A DNA stretch of 64,000 nucleotides from DAOUJI01 sp965219565 (lineage in GTDB: Bacteria; Chloroflexota; Dehalococcoidia; Lucifugimonadales; JAGWBF01): positions 2,480,001 to 2,544,000 of the forward strand of contig OZ244780.1 of assembly GCA_965219565.1 (NCBI GenBank), given 5' to 3'. Numbering within the stretch: position 1 is the first letter of the stretch; every line of letters begins with the position of its first letter. Made by a program: the position numbers and the translations under genes. Of this stretch, positions 8,672-18,216 are shown in pieces. Under the pieces are notes generated by a model that searched no databases, was not told where the DNA came from, and saw only the letters and a list, made by a program, of their open reading frames with translations.

Positions 8672-9991
8672 CTACGGTTCTTTCGGCAGGTCGTCCTCCC
8701 AATGGGGTGTGAGCAGCTTGGACGTGGCAGGCAGTATCAGGATGGAAAGACCGCCTATCATGCTCAGTATGAACGAAAGCGCGACGGTCCAATGGTAGGT
8801 GCCCGATAGGTCCCAAGCCAACCCGCCCAGTCCCGCTCCAGCCGCCATCCCTATGCCCGCTCCCAGCATTTGCCATCCATAGGTGACTCCTATGGGCGCC
8901 GTGAGCCCGTAGTATTGCCGGTTGATGATGGGAAAGGCGCTCATCTCGCCGCCGAAACCTATGCCAAACAGCACTGCGAACAGGTAGAACTGCCAGGCAT
9001 CCTGAGCCACAAACAATATCAACACAGGCAGCGCTTGGAGGAAGAAGCATGCCGCCATTACCCCCTTGCTGCCTATGCGGTCGGCGGTGACGGGTACGAC
9101 GAACCGGGTGGCGGTGCTTGCCAGTGACATGACCATGAAGGTCCCCGCGGCCATCTCCAAGGACAGTCCCTGCGCTCTCGCGATGGCCACCATGTACACG
9201 AGTACGATGGCGTGTCCAGCGCAACCCCAGAAGTGGATCCCGATAAGGTTCCAGAAAGCGCCCGTCCGTTGGGCGTGGCGTAGGAAGGTCGCCACCTGAA
9301 CCTTGGATTCCTTCCCTTTCTTTCTGATGCGTTGCACAGGCTCGTCGGGTTCCGCCCCCAGAGGCTTCATGTCCAGGTCGGCAGGTTCGCTGTGGAACAA
9401 CCTGACCATCAGCAACAGAAGTACGCCGCCAACGATTCCCGGACCCCAGAAAGCCCACTTGAGTCCAAAATCGTCCAGCAACCAGAGTATCAATGGAACG
9501 CTGACAAAGGGACCCACTCCCTGGGACGCCTGCAAAGCCCCCATGCCGACTCCCAACCTCTTCTTGAACCAGAGGCTTACACCCACCATCAACGGCACCC
9601 CGAACACCGCCATTGCGGCAGAGAGAAGCACTCCGAAATAGAGGTAGAACTGCCACAGCTCCGTCATAGTGCCGGTGAGCATCATGGCTACGATGAACAG
9701 AAGAGCGCCCACGGCCATAGTGGGACGGGCCCCAAAGCGATCCCCCAGCCATCCTGCCGGAGGACCGAAAACACCGGAAAATATCCACTGTAGGCTGAAC
9801 GCGGCCCCGACGGCTCCGTAGCTCCAGCCCAAGCCGTCGGAATCGACGAGGACCGGCACCAGAACGCTGGATGCAGAGCGGGTGGCAGAGCTGGTCAACC
9901 TCATCCCCACAGCCACGATGACCATTATCCAGGCGTAATGGACCCCTAACGCCGCGGCGATCTTTGGCTGGGTCTGGTTAACAACGCTCAA
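8672..9991 (-). CDS. MFS transporter
   Basis: A 439-residue inner-membrane protein with about twelve hydrophobic segments in two halves, split by a hydrophilic loop (DLDMKPLGAEPDEPVQRIRKKGKESK). The cytoplasmic loop after helix 2 reads GWLGDRFGARPT, the MFS signature (GxxxDRxGxR). It resembles monocarboxylate/oxalate:formate-type antiporters in overall layout (AWIMVIVAVGMRL start, ASQGVGPFVSVPLI), but the substrate cannot be read from sequence. It is oriented with the two flavoprotein genes downstream and separated from them by about 66 bases. Confidence 0.88.
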   Translation of the reverse strand: MSVVNQTQPKIAAALGVHYAWIMVIVAVGMRLTSSATRSASSVLVPVLVDSDGLGWSYGAVGAAFSLQWIFSGVFGPPAGWLGDRFGARPTMAVGALLFIVAMMLTGTMTELWQFYLYFGVLLSAAMAVFGVPLMVGVSLWFKKRLGVGMGALQASQGVGPFVSVPLILWLLDDFGLKWAFWGPGIVGGVLLLLMVRLFHSEPADLDMKPLGAEPDEPVQRIRKKGKESKVQVATFLRHAQRTGAFWNLIGIHFWGCAGHAIVLVYMVAIARAQGLSLEMAAGTFMVMSLASTATRFVVPVTADRIGSKGVMAACFFLQALPVLILFVAQDAWQFYLFAVLFGIGFGGEMSAFPIINRQYYGLTAPIGVTYGWQMLGAGIGMAAGAGLGGLAWDLSGTYHWTVALSFILSMIGGLSILILPATSKLLTPHWEDDLPKEP

Positions 9992-10073
9992 TAAACGAAC
10001 CTCGGAAAGTCAATCGAATTGTACAGTAGCTCCGTTGGCATGTCCAAGAACCGTCGTATCGGGCCTCGCTGCG

Positions 10074-10102
10074 TGGTCAAACCAGGGCCGCCATGATACA
10101 AT
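10074..10102 (+). promoter_or_regulatory. Candidate promoter for the MIP18/Mrp operon
   Basis: TGGTCA at 10074-10079 and TACAAT at 10097-10102 are separated by 17 bp. The predicted transcription start falls near 10109. This fits translation from the ATG at 10134, which has a GGGAGG ribosome site at 10122-10127. Confidence 0.45.
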
Positions 10103-10133
10103 CGGGATGGAACATGTACTCAGGGAGGCAAGT

Positions 10134-10445
10134 ATGGCCGAATCTGCGATCACGACCGATGAAGTCACCGAAGCCCTCAAGGGTGTGTACGACCCGGAAA
10201 TCCCGGTCAATGTTGTGGACTTGGGCCTGATATACGACGTCGAGGTCGCCGAGGGCAACGTCTTCGTCACCATGACTTTGACGGCTCCTGGGTGCGGAAT
10301 GGGGCCTTTCATCGCCCAACAGGCCGAGTGGGCCATCGCCGAGTTGGAAGGCGTAGAAGACGTGCAGGTTGAGATGACCTTCGAGCCGCCCTGGAGTCCC
10401 GAGCTCATCTCCGAAGACGGCAAGAAACTGCTGGGGCTGGACTAG
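10134..10445 (+). CDS. MIP18/SufT-family metal-sulfur cluster assembly protein (DUF59)
   Basis: A 103-residue single-domain DUF59 protein. It contains the signature VYDPEIPVNVVDLGLIYDV and the conserved Cys in TLTAPGCGMGPFI. These small proteins assist Fe-S cluster delivery, as in SufT, the N-terminal domain of some Mrp proteins, and PaaD. The open frame begins at 10035, but the homologous region and a good Shine-Dalgarno support the ATG at 10134. The gene is followed after five bases by an Mrp/NBP35 ATPase. The pair together recreates the DUF59-Mrp architecture found fused in other bacteria. Confidence 0.9.
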   Translation: MAESAITTDEVTEALKGVYDPEIPVNVVDLGLIYDVEVAEGNVFVTMTLTAPGCGMGPFIAQQAEWAIAELEGVEDVQVEMTFEPPWSPELISEDGKKLLGLD

Positions 10446-10450
10446 CCTGT

Positions 10451-11266
10451 ATGACGACTCCTACGCCTCAGGAACAGGCCCGCCTCGAAGCCATCAAGAA
10501 GTCCTGGCAGCAGAAGCGCCAGATAAACCAGCGTCTTGGCCAGATAAAGACCAAGTTGGCCGTGTACAGCGGCAAGGGCGGAGTGGGCAAGACGACCGTG
10601 GCGGTAAACCTCGCCACAGCTCTGGCCAGCCAGGGCAAGAAGGTCGGCCTGCTGGACGTGGACATCGATTGCCCCAACGTCACCAAGGCCCTTGGCATCA
10701 AGGACAAACCCGAATACGTGAACGGGGAGATCAATCCCGCTCAAGTTCACGGCGTCAAAGTGGTGTCTATGGCCTTCTTCCAGGAAAACGAGGAAGAGGC
10801 CATCATCTGGCGCGGGCCGATGATCCACAACGCCATAAACCAATTCCTTCAGATGACCAACTGGGGAGACGTGGAATACCTGGTGGTGGACCTACCGCCG
10901 GGCACTTCAGACGCTCCCCTTACCGTAATGCAGGCTCTGCCCCTGGACGGCTTCATTGTGGTCACCACTCCCCAACACCTGGCCAACCTGGACGCCAAAC
11001 GCTGCATCAACATGATTCGCAAGCTGAAGGTCAACGTCCTGGGAGTCGTGGAAAACTACACCGGGGAGATGTTCGGGGAGGGGTCAGGCAAGGAACTCGC
11101 CACAGAGATGGAACTGCCCTTCTTGGGTTCCATTGCCATGAGGTCAGACTACAGAGACACTTCCAAGCCCACGGCGCTCCGCAACAAAGACGTCATGGCG
11201 GAGTACGAAGGCGTCTTGAAGAACGTGAAGGCCAGCCTGGAGCAGTTGGGCCTACAGGCCGCGTAA
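10451..11266 (+). CDS. Mrp/NBP35-type P-loop ATPase, without CxxC cluster motif
   Basis: A 271-residue deviant-Walker ATPase. KLAVYSGKGGVGKTTVAVNL is the Walker A with signature Lys, followed by LLDVDIDCPNV, YLVVDLPPGTSDAPLTVMQ (Walker B) and VVTTPQHLANLDAKR. Mrp/ApbC proteins dimerise, bind a 4Fe-4S cluster through a CxxC after the VENM segment, and pass it to apoproteins. Here the equivalent segment reads GVVENYTGEMFGEGSGKEL and has no cysteine; the only cysteines are in DIDCPNV and KRCINM. The family call is secure, but the usual cluster-bridging site is missing. The gene is cotranscribed with the DUF59 gene and converges with accDA, two bases apart. Confidence 0.88.
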   Translation: MTTPTPQEQARLEAIKKSWQQKRQINQRLGQIKTKLAVYSGKGGVGKTTVAVNLATALASQGKKVGLLDVDIDCPNVTKALGIKDKPEYVNGEINPAQVHGVKVVSMAFFQENEEEAIIWRGPMIHNAINQFLQMTNWGDVEYLVVDLPPGTSDAPLTVMQALPLDGFIVVTTPQHLANLDAKRCINMIRKLKVNVLGVVENYTGEMFGEGSGKELATEMELPFLGSIAMRSDYRDTSKPTALRNKDVMAEYEGVLKNVKASLEQLGLQAA

Positions 11267-11267
11267 G

Positions 11268-13076
11268 TTAATCGGCGGCGACCTGCTCTTTCGCCCGCTT
11301 CCTGCCCTTTTTCGACCTTCCGCCGGTTTCCTTCTCTACGATGTGCTGAAGCAGCGAGACCTCTCTCCGCCTAGCCGCCTCGTAGTAAGCCGAGCTTTCC
11401 CCCATCTTGCGGAACTTCCGGTAGCGGTTCTTGAGCAGCTTCTTCATGCTGGTCTTGCCCAGTAAGTCCAGATTCCGGGTGATGGCTTCCGCCAGTTCGC
11501 TGGCAGCGGCGGACTTGTCGGTATGGGCGCCCTCGTCGGGTTCAGTCACCACCTCGTCGATAAGGCCCAACTCCTTGCAGTCATAGGCCGTTAGGACCAA
11601 CTCTTCCGGCTCCGTCTGGTTCCTGACAAGCCCTTTGTGGAGTCGGCTGGGCGTCGGGGCCGTGGGAGCGGGAGTGAACACTGCATACCGCTGCATCAAT
11701 ATGGAATCGGCGATGCCCAGGGCCAGCGCCGCCTCGCTGCCGCCTTCGCCTACGATTGCCGACACGATAGGAGTCGGAGCCTCGGCCATGAGCGACAACG
11801 TGGTCGCCACTGCGTTCCCCACGCCTTGCTCCTCCGATTCCAGCCCCGGATGGGCGCCCTGGGTGTCTACTAAGGTCACCACAGGCAGTTGGAACCTGGA
11901 GGCCAGGTCCACCAATCTCCGGGCCTTTCTGAAGCCCTCGGGATAGGTATGGTACTTGTTGCTGCGTCCTCCCCGCGTCCTGTCCTGGCCTATTATCACC
12001 ACAGGCCCCCCGTTGAGGTGCCCAAGGCCGCCCACCATGGTGGTGTCGTCTCCGCTTACGCGATCACCCTTCAGCTCGAAGAAGTCGTCCACCATCTCTT
12101 GTATGTATGAGCGGGCGGTGGGCCTGCGAGGGTGTCGGGCCATCTTCAGGGAGCGCGCCGGGTCGGCGGCGCCGTTGGACGGCTGGTCTTGCTTCTTCTT
12201 CCACTTCCGGGAACCGTTGCTCTGCCGATCGGTCCCCAGTATTTCCAAGATGGTCTTGAGGCGATCTCTCAGGGCGTCTCGCGGGACTATGTTGTCGATG
12301 AGGCCGCCCTTCATGTGGGCCTCGGCGGTGTGAGCGTCGGGCGGGACAGGCTTGCGGGATTCTTCTTTCAGAGTTCTCATAGGCGCCAAGCCTATCAGGG
12401 AGCCGGGTTCGGCAAGGATGACGTCGGCCAGGTTGGCAAAGCTGGCGTATGCCTGCCCTGTCGAGGGATTGGACAGCACCACTATGAAGGGGATCTGCTT
12501 GTCCCTAAGCCTGTTGGCGGCGGCCACGGTCTTCGCCATTTGAAGCAGAGAAAGCACCCCTTCCTGCATCCGGGCGCCGCCTCCGTTTACCAGCGCCACA
12601 AAGGGCGTCCCGTTCTTGGCGGCGATCTCAAAAGCTTGGGCGACCTTCTCTCCGACCACGCTGCCCATACTGCCGCCCATGAAACCGAAGTCCAGCACGG
12701 CAATGTAAGTCTTGATTTCACCAATGGTGCATCGTCCGGTTATGCACGCCTCGGTCAGCCCTGTGCGTGTCTGGTCTTGTGAGAGAAGGTTAGGATAGGC
12801 CGTCTTGCGTGACAGAGACTCTGGGCCGACGGACGACATGGCCCGGTTTGTCTCTTTGAAGCTGCCATCGTCCACCAACAGCGCGATGCGTTCTCTGGCG
12901 GTCAATGCGTAGTGGAAGCGGCAGTGGGGGCATATCCGGTAGGTCAAGTACACCGAAGACTCGCCGATGGCCTCATCGCAGGCAAGGCAGTGGTCCCTGA
13001 CTATGGACAGGTAAGACCTGTTCAGGGTTTTGCCCCGATGGAGCAGGCGCACCAACGAGTTGGAAAGGTTTCTCAC
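11268..13076 (-). CDS. accDA: Fused acetyl-CoA carboxylase carboxyltransferase, beta-alpha (AccD-AccA)
   Basis: A 602-residue polypeptide that joins both carboxyltransferase subunits, which make malonyl-CoA for fatty-acid synthesis. The beta half (about 1-285) begins with a four-Cys zinc ribbon (C30, C33, C49, C52) and contains FMGGSMGSVVGEK and VNGGGARMQEG. A polar linker (about 286-315) leads to the alpha half, with ARSYIQEMVDDFFELKGDR, VVIIGQDRTRGG, VDTQGAHPG and GEGGSEAALALGIAD. The C-terminus is a Lys/Arg-rich tail. In E. coli these are separate genes. The fused order occurs in several Gram-positive and Chloroflexota lineages. The biotin carboxylase and carrier subunits are not in the window, although acpP and fabD lie nearby. 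Confidence 0.93.
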   Translation of the reverse strand: MRNLSNSLVRLLHRGKTLNRSYLSIVRDHCLACDEAIGESSVYLTYRICPHCRFHYALTARERIALLVDDGSFKETNRAMSSVGPESLSRKTAYPNLLSQDQTRTGLTEACITGRCTIGEIKTYIAVLDFGFMGGSMGSVVGEKVAQAFEIAAKNGTPFVALVNGGGARMQEGVLSLLQMAKTVAAANRLRDKQIPFIVVLSNPSTGQAYASFANLADVILAEPGSLIGLAPMRTLKEESRKPVPPDAHTAEAHMKGGLIDNIVPRDALRDRLKTILEILGTDRQSNGSRKWKKKQDQPSNGAADPARSLKMARHPRRPTARSYIQEMVDDFFELKGDRVSGDDTTMVGGLGHLNGGPVVIIGQDRTRGGRSNKYHTYPEGFRKARRLVDLASRFQLPVVTLVDTQGAHPGLESEEQGVGNAVATTLSLMAEAPTPIVSAIVGEGGSEAALALGIADSILMQRYAVFTPAPTAPTPSRLHKGLVRNQTEPEELVLTAYDCKELGLIDEVVTEPDEGAHTDKSAAASELAEAITRNLDLLGKTSMKKLLKNRYRKFRKMGESSAYYEAARRREVSLLQHIVEKETGGRSKKGRKRAKEQVAAD

Positions 13077-13205
13077 AGGACTTCCGTTCTCGGATTCGGC
13101 TTCCGGGGAATGGAAAGCCTTGTTTCTTATGTTACATGGTGTCTCTGAATAAAGAAATGGAAAACGACTCTAATGTTACGAATTTCTCCGTTATGTCATC
13201 CTTTG

Positions 13206-15401
13206 CTATCCGTCCGAGGAAGCTCCGACCTGGCTCATGGCCGGGCTTTGCGACCCGGAGATGAGGCCCTCTTCGTTCAGCAGGTTCACCAGTTCCACAG
13301 CACGGGTGTACCCGATGCGCAGCCTGCGTTGCAGAAGTGACGGGGTGACCGTCCCGGACCTCTCGGCTATCTCGCGGGCCTGTTCCAATAAGTCATAATC
13401 GTCCACGTCGGGTTCCGGCGCCTGCACGTCGCTCTCGGACATGGAAATCTCCGGCAGCGGAGGACCGGTCTGCGTTTTCCAGAAGTCCACAACGGCTTCT
13501 ATCTCAGCGTCGGACACGTAGGCGCCCTGCACCCTGATTGGCTTCGGAGAGTCGGAGGTCAGCAGAAGGGCGTCTCCCTTGCCCAGCAGTTTCTCGGCGC
13601 CCACGGCATCCAGTATCACCCTGGAGTCCACCTGGGACGCCACTGCAAAGGCTACTCTTGCAGGAATGTTGGCCTTCAGCAGCCCCGTCACTACATTCAC
13701 CGACGGCCGCTGGGTGGCAAGAATGAGGTGAATGCCCGTAGCCCGTCCCAGTTGGGCAAGGCGGACCAGAGCCTGCTCCACTTCATAGGCCGCCGCCATC
13801 ATCAGGTCCGCAAGCTCGTCTATGATAATTACGAAGAAGGGCATGTGCTCCGAGGCTTTGCGGTTGTAGGCCTCCAGATTGCGGGCGCCTACCTCCTCCA
13901 GCTTCTTGTAGCGGCGCAGCATTTCGCTCTGGGCCGCCTTCAATACGGCCAACACGTCATCCGTGTCGACGATAACGGGAGTCACCAAATGGGGAATCCC
14001 GTTAAAGGGGGTCAGCTCCACCCTCTTCGGGTCCACCATCACCATTCTCAGCTTGTCTGGCGGGCAGGTCATCAACAGAGACGCCACGATGGTGTTGATG
14101 CATACGCTCTTGCCGCTTCCGGTGGCTCCGGCGATGAGCAAGTGAGGCAGGGAACTCAGGTCCGAGGCCACGGGTTCGCCCGCCGTGTCTTCTCCCAGGG
14201 CAATGGGCAGGGAGTCCTTGGCGGCAATCTTCCGGAAGCGGTCACTCTCAGCCACCGACCTAAGGGCGACGGTGCGCGGGTGGGGGTTGGGGACCTCCAG
14301 GCCCACCAGCGCCTCTCCTGGCACCGGGGCTTCGATTCGCAGGTGGGGAGTCTTCAGCGCCAATGCCAGGTCCTTCTCCCTCACTAAAATACTCTGGACC
14401 TTGACCCGACTCATCTCTGAGGGTTCGCCGGTGTCTTTGCCGACTCGCTTGTTGTCCCTGTGCTTCTTGACCCACCCGGGAACCAGGCCGAACCTTATGA
14501 CGCGTGGACCGGTCCTGACATCGTCCACGGCTACGTCGACACGGTGGTCGGCCAGGGTTTCCTCGATGTGGCGGGACATCTGGTCCAGTATGGCTTCGTG
14601 GAGCGGCCGGTCCTCTCCGGGAGTGAGCATATCCATAGGAGGAAGGCTCCAGCCGAATTTCTTCGACGCCGGCCCTGCTTTGTCCTTGGGCGTGGACACC
14701 GCCGCAGTCTGGGTTTGGTCATGGCCGTTGGACGACGTAGGTCCTGGGCCCGCATATTCCGGGTGGACCGCCCGTGAGCCTGTAAGGTCGGCGGCTGTCC
14801 CGTCGCGGCCGAATGCCTTTCTAGCGGTCGCCGCCGTTGCAGCGACAGCACCGCGGGACAGGCGAGACACCTGAACCCATGCCCACTGGCCAACCCGTTT
14901 GTAGACCGGCCCCGCCCATTTGGGATGCACCAGAAGCGGAGCGGCCAACACAACGGCGGCAATCTTCAGGGCGGCCAGGGCGAGGGGCCGTCCACCCAGG
15001 TATTGGCTCCAATCACCTCCGAGTGACGCGGTCTCCATAACGCCACTGGAGCCGTTTATGATCGAGAGCGCCTGTAGGCTGACGATCACGGCTAATGCCG
15101 ATGCAATCCACAGCCTCCAACCTGAGACGATATAGTTTGCCCTCCATCGCGCGACAAAGAAGAAAAGTGTGGTCCAAAGGATGACCGGAATCCATCCGTA
15201 CCCAAGAGCCCGCAGTTCCCAGTCCTGGGCTTTGGGCCATAGCGCCAGGGTCAAGACCATAGCCAGGGGCAGAAGCAGAGCGGGCAGGTAACCTTTGTTG
15301 TACCGGAGGAACCAACGGACCCCGGAGCGCTCCTTGAGCTTCGACCGTTGTCGGTTGTTCCTGTTGGACCTTCTTGAGGAAACCGTGTTAGAAGTAGCCA
15401 A
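13206..15401 (-). CDS. ftsK: FtsK/SpoIIIE-family DNA translocase
   Basis: About 731 residues. The basic N-terminus is followed by four hydrophobic segments within residues 33-160, a Pro/Ser-rich linker, and the motor domain. HLLIAGATGSGKSVCINTI is the Walker A (around residue 428), MVMVDPKRVELTPFNGIPHL follows, and FFVIIIDELADLMMAA is Walker B. A C-terminal winged-helix gamma domain (RRLRIGYTRAVELVNLLNEEG) reads KOPS-like sites. FtsK pumps chromosome termini through the septum during division. The start is a TTG at 15401, preceded by GGAGGT with five-base spacing and one base beyond the RNase J stop. The upstream in-frame ATG lies inside RNase J and has no such site. Confidence 0.93.
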   Translation of the reverse strand: MATSNTVSSRRSNRNNRQRSKLKERSGVRWFLRYNKGYLPALLLPLAMVLTLALWPKAQDWELRALGYGWIPVILWTTLFFFVARWRANYIVSGWRLWIASALAVIVSLQALSIINGSSGVMETASLGGDWSQYLGGRPLALAALKIAAVVLAAPLLVHPKWAGPVYKRVGQWAWVQVSRLSRGAVAATAATARKAFGRDGTAADLTGSRAVHPEYAGPGPTSSNGHDQTQTAAVSTPKDKAGPASKKFGWSLPPMDMLTPGEDRPLHEAILDQMSRHIEETLADHRVDVAVDDVRTGPRVIRFGLVPGWVKKHRDNKRVGKDTGEPSEMSRVKVQSILVREKDLALALKTPHLRIEAPVPGEALVGLEVPNPHPRTVALRSVAESDRFRKIAAKDSLPIALGEDTAGEPVASDLSSLPHLLIAGATGSGKSVCINTIVASLLMTCPPDKLRMVMVDPKRVELTPFNGIPHLVTPVIVDTDDVLAVLKAAQSEMLRRYKKLEEVGARNLEAYNRKASEHMPFFVIIIDELADLMMAAAYEVEQALVRLAQLGRATGIHLILATQRPSVNVVTGLLKANIPARVAFAVASQVDSRVILDAVGAEKLLGKGDALLLTSDSPKPIRVQGAYVSDAEIEAVVDFWKTQTGPPLPEISMSESDVQAPEPDVDDYDLLEQAREIAERSGTVTPSLLQRRLRIGYTRAVELVNLLNEEGLISGSQSPAMSQVGASSDG

Positions 15402-15402
15402 T

Positions 15403-17058
15403 CTACACCTCCAGGGCAACTGGAGTTACAATGGGAGAACGTCCAGTCTCCTTCACCAATAGCCTGGTGACGATTTCCCGGACGCGCTCATCTATACCGT
15501 CCCAGTCGGCGGGACCTGACCCGTTGCTCAACGATTCGGCCAGTGACGCGGAGACCCTGCTGAAGACCTCCTCCATCTCCTCGCCTTCCATGAATCCCTT
15601 AGCGACGATTTCCGGCGGTCTGACGGGCATAAGGGTATGCTTGTCCAAGGCCAGCGCTACAACGACGACGCCGTCCCGGGCAAGCGCCTTGCGGTCTCGG
15701 ATGACTCTGCTGCCCTCAGCCAGCCTGTTGCGCCCATCCACGTAGACATGTCCTGCCGGCGTCGAACCCACGATTTCGCCCTTGTCTCCGTCTATGTCCA
15801 GCACATCGCCGTCTTCCAGGATGAAGATGTTTGACTCCTCAACTCCCATCGACTTGGCCAGGGCCGCGTGGGCCACCAAGTGGTGGAACTCCCCGTGCAC
15901 GGGCACGAAGAACTTGGGCTTCACCAGGTTGAGCATGGTCTTCAGTTCTTCCTGGGCGGCGTGGCCGTGGACGTGCACCAGGGCCACTCTGTCGTACAAC
16001 ACCCTCGCTCCCTGTCGGAACAGGTTGTCGATGGTCCTGGTGACTACCGTCTCGTTGCCCGGTATGGGCGTGGCGGAGATTATCACCGTGTCGCCGCGTT
16101 TTATCCGGATGTCTCTGTGGTCCCTGTTGGCGATGCGGACCAGAGCCGAGGTCGGCTCGCCCTGGCTTCCCGTGGTGATAAGCACCAACTCTTCCGCCGG
16201 CAGGTTCCTGGTCTCCCCTAAAGGCAATAGGACTCCCGGTGGAGCGTTCAGATATCCCATCTGAACGCTCATCTTGACGTTCTCCACCATGCTTCGGCCG
16301 ACCACGCAGACCTTGCGGCCATGATTGTAAGCGGCGTCTATCACCTGCTGAATCCTGGAAATGAGGGAAGCGAAGGTGGCCACCAGCACCCTGCCCGGCG
16401 CCTCTCCGATGGCCCGGTCCAACGCGTCGCCCACCACCTGCTCCGACGGCGTGTAGCCAGGCACTTCGGCGTATGTTGAGTCGGAAAGAAGCAGCAGGAC
16501 GCCCTTTTCGGCGTAGGATGCGATTTGCGCCAAGTCGGTCGGCAGCCCGTCGACGGGCGTGTGGTCTACCTTGAAGTCCCCCGTGTGGATGACCATGCCC
16601 TGGGGTGTGGAGATGGCCAGACCCATGGCGTCGGGTATGGAGTGGCAGACCCTGAAGAACTCCACTGAGAACTTGCCCAATTTGACGGGTTTTCCTGGTT
16701 CCGCCAGCACAATCTTGGCGTCCCTGTTCCCCGCCCGCTCCCGGAGCTTTACGGAGATAAGCCCGTGGGCCAGACGCGGGGCATAAACGGGAACGTCCAA
16801 GCTGGGCAGCACAAAGGGGAGGGCGCCGGTGTGGTCCTCGTGGCCGTGGGTAATGAGGATGCCCCGGACCCTGTCCTTTCTTTCCAAAAGGTAGGTGATA
16901 TCGGGGAGGACCAAGTCGATCCCGGGCATGTCTTCTTCCGGGAAGAGTATCCCGCAGTCCACCACGATGATGTCCCTGTCGTATTCCAGGGCCATCATGT
17001 TCTTCCCGACTTCACCAAGTCCGCCAAGGGGGACTATTCGCAGGGGATTCCTGGCCAT
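15403..17058 (-). CDS. rnj: Ribonuclease J
   Basis: A 551-residue metallo-beta-lactamase/beta-CASP nuclease. LGGLGEVGKNM opens the fold. HGHEDHTGALP (H71, H73, D75, H76) binds two zinc ions, with further ligands in HSIPDAMG and IHTGDFKVD. The beta-CASP domain follows, then the VHVHGHAAQEELKTML and VPVHGEFHHL segments and the short C-terminal oligomerisation domain. RNase J is a combined 5'-3' exonuclease and endonuclease in mRNA decay and rRNA maturation. It is probably cotranscribed with ftsK, which begins one base after its stop. Confidence 0.95.
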   Translation of the reverse strand: MARNPLRIVPLGGLGEVGKNMMALEYDRDIIVVDCGILFPEEDMPGIDLVLPDITYLLERKDRVRGILITHGHEDHTGALPFVLPSLDVPVYAPRLAHGLISVKLRERAGNRDAKIVLAEPGKPVKLGKFSVEFFRVCHSIPDAMGLAISTPQGMVIHTGDFKVDHTPVDGLPTDLAQIASYAEKGVLLLLSDSTYAEVPGYTPSEQVVGDALDRAIGEAPGRVLVATFASLISRIQQVIDAAYNHGRKVCVVGRSMVENVKMSVQMGYLNAPPGVLLPLGETRNLPAEELVLITTGSQGEPTSALVRIANRDHRDIRIKRGDTVIISATPIPGNETVVTRTIDNLFRQGARVLYDRVALVHVHGHAAQEELKTMLNLVKPKFFVPVHGEFHHLVAHAALAKSMGVEESNIFILEDGDVLDIDGDKGEIVGSTPAGHVYVDGRNRLAEGSRVIRDRKALARDGVVVVALALDKHTLMPVRPPEIVAKGFMEGEEMEEVFSRVSASLAESLSNGSGPADWDGIDERVREIVTRLLVKETGRSPIVTPVALEV

Positions 17059-17105
17059 GTCAGACCGTGGGCGCCACAGCGTGGGCGCCTTTCTGTTGTA
17101 GATGC

Positions 17106-17714
17106 CTAGAAGAGGGAAAGTTGCTCAGGCTCAGTTTCTTCTTGAATTGGCTCTGCATCTTCTCGTTCCAGCAACCCTGGTATGGCCAGGAAGTCGCTCT
17201 CTATAGTTTTCCTTAACTCCTGACGGTGAAGGGCCGCTGCCGGGTGCATGACGGGATAAACGTTGAGTCCGCTTATCTTTCTCAGCTTGCCGCGGGCACG
17301 GCTGATGGTCTCGTTTTGAATGAACTTGGCCATCGAGAACCGTCCAAGGGTAACCACCAACTCCGGCGCCAGAAGCTCTATCTGACGGTCCAGATATTTG
17401 CCGCATTCGGCCACCTCAGCCGGAAGTGGGTCCCTGTTGTTGGGAGGTCGGCATTTAATCATGTTGGCTATGAAGACGTCCTGTCGCTTCAGGCCAATGG
17501 ACGCCAGCAACTCCTCCAGGAACGACCCCGCTGCCCCTACGAAGGGCCGCCCCAGCCTGTCCTCGTGGTGGCCCGGCCCCTCTCCTATGAACATGATCCG
17601 GGCGTCGGACGGACCTTCTCCCGGAACTGCGTTAGTGCGCCCCTGGGACAGGGGACAATCATGGCAATTGCGGACCTGAGAGGCGACCTCTTCAAGGCTG
17701 TTCATCTCCGACAT
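17106..17714 (-). CDS. Uracil-DNA glycosylase, family 4 (4Fe-4S)
   Basis: A 202-residue family-4 UDG. The cluster ligands are C17, C20, C88 and C104. The active-site motif reads GEGPGHHEDRLGRPFVG, where GEAPG is more usual, and the second motif is VMHPAAAL. The enzyme removes uracil from DNA after cytosine deamination and starts base-excision repair. An acidic C-terminal tail ending in QLSLF resembles a sliding-clamp-binding (QxxLF) peptide; that reading is inference. It lies upstream of RNase J with a 47-base gap. Confidence 0.93.
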   Translation of the reverse strand: MSEMNSLEEVASQVRNCHDCPLSQGRTNAVPGEGPSDARIMFIGEGPGHHEDRLGRPFVGAAGSFLEELLASIGLKRQDVFIANMIKCRPPNNRDPLPAEVAECGKYLDRQIELLAPELVVTLGRFSMAKFIQNETISRARGKLRKISGLNVYPVMHPAAALHRQELRKTIESDFLAIPGLLEREDAEPIQEETEPEQLSLF

Positions 17715-17836
17715 CCCAACACCCCCCAGCCGTAAAGGAATAGAGTTATCAGGCGCTTAAGCGCGACGAGTCGCAGGGAACGTCAACCCGCCGCAGCGGC
17801 TCAAACGGACCGCCGCCCCCAGGCTCCAAGAAACGG

Positions 17837-18097
17837 TTATTCGTCGGCCACCCCGTTTGCCTTAAGGTAGTCTATGGCGTTTTGAATTGTGGCAATCTGC
17901 CCGGCGTCCTCGTCGGATATCTCGATGGCATTGTCGTCGGTGGAAAACTCTTCCTCGAAAGCCATTATCAACTCGGCCAAGTCAAGGGAGTCCGCGTTCA
18001 AATTGTCGACGAAGGACGCGGAGGGAACCACACTCTCTCCATCGACGTCCAGCTTATCGATGACGATAGACTTTACTCGCTCATAAACGGTTGCCAT
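17837..18097 (-). CDS. acpP: Acyl carrier protein
   Basis: An 86-residue acidic four-helix carrier with the phosphopantetheine attachment site NADSLDLAELIMAFEEEF; Ser37 receives the arm. It shuttles acyl intermediates in type II fatty-acid synthesis, matching fabD about 600 bases upstream and accDA nearby. It ends a leftward group yceD-rpmF-fabD-nusB-acpP. The length and acidic composition are typical. Confidence 0.95.
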   Translation of the reverse strand: MATVYERVKSIVIDKLDVDGESVVPSASFVDNLNADSLDLAELIMAFEEEFSTDDNAIEISDEDAGQIATIQNAIDYLKANGVADE

Positions 18098-18216
18098 GAT
18101 ATTATTCCATCCTCATTCGGTCCTTGCCCGAATCCGTCCTTCAATATGATGTTTTAGCGCGCCTCCCGGAATCTGGCTGAGGTCTCTCATAGGGCCTCAT
18201 CAAGACCCTTGACCTC

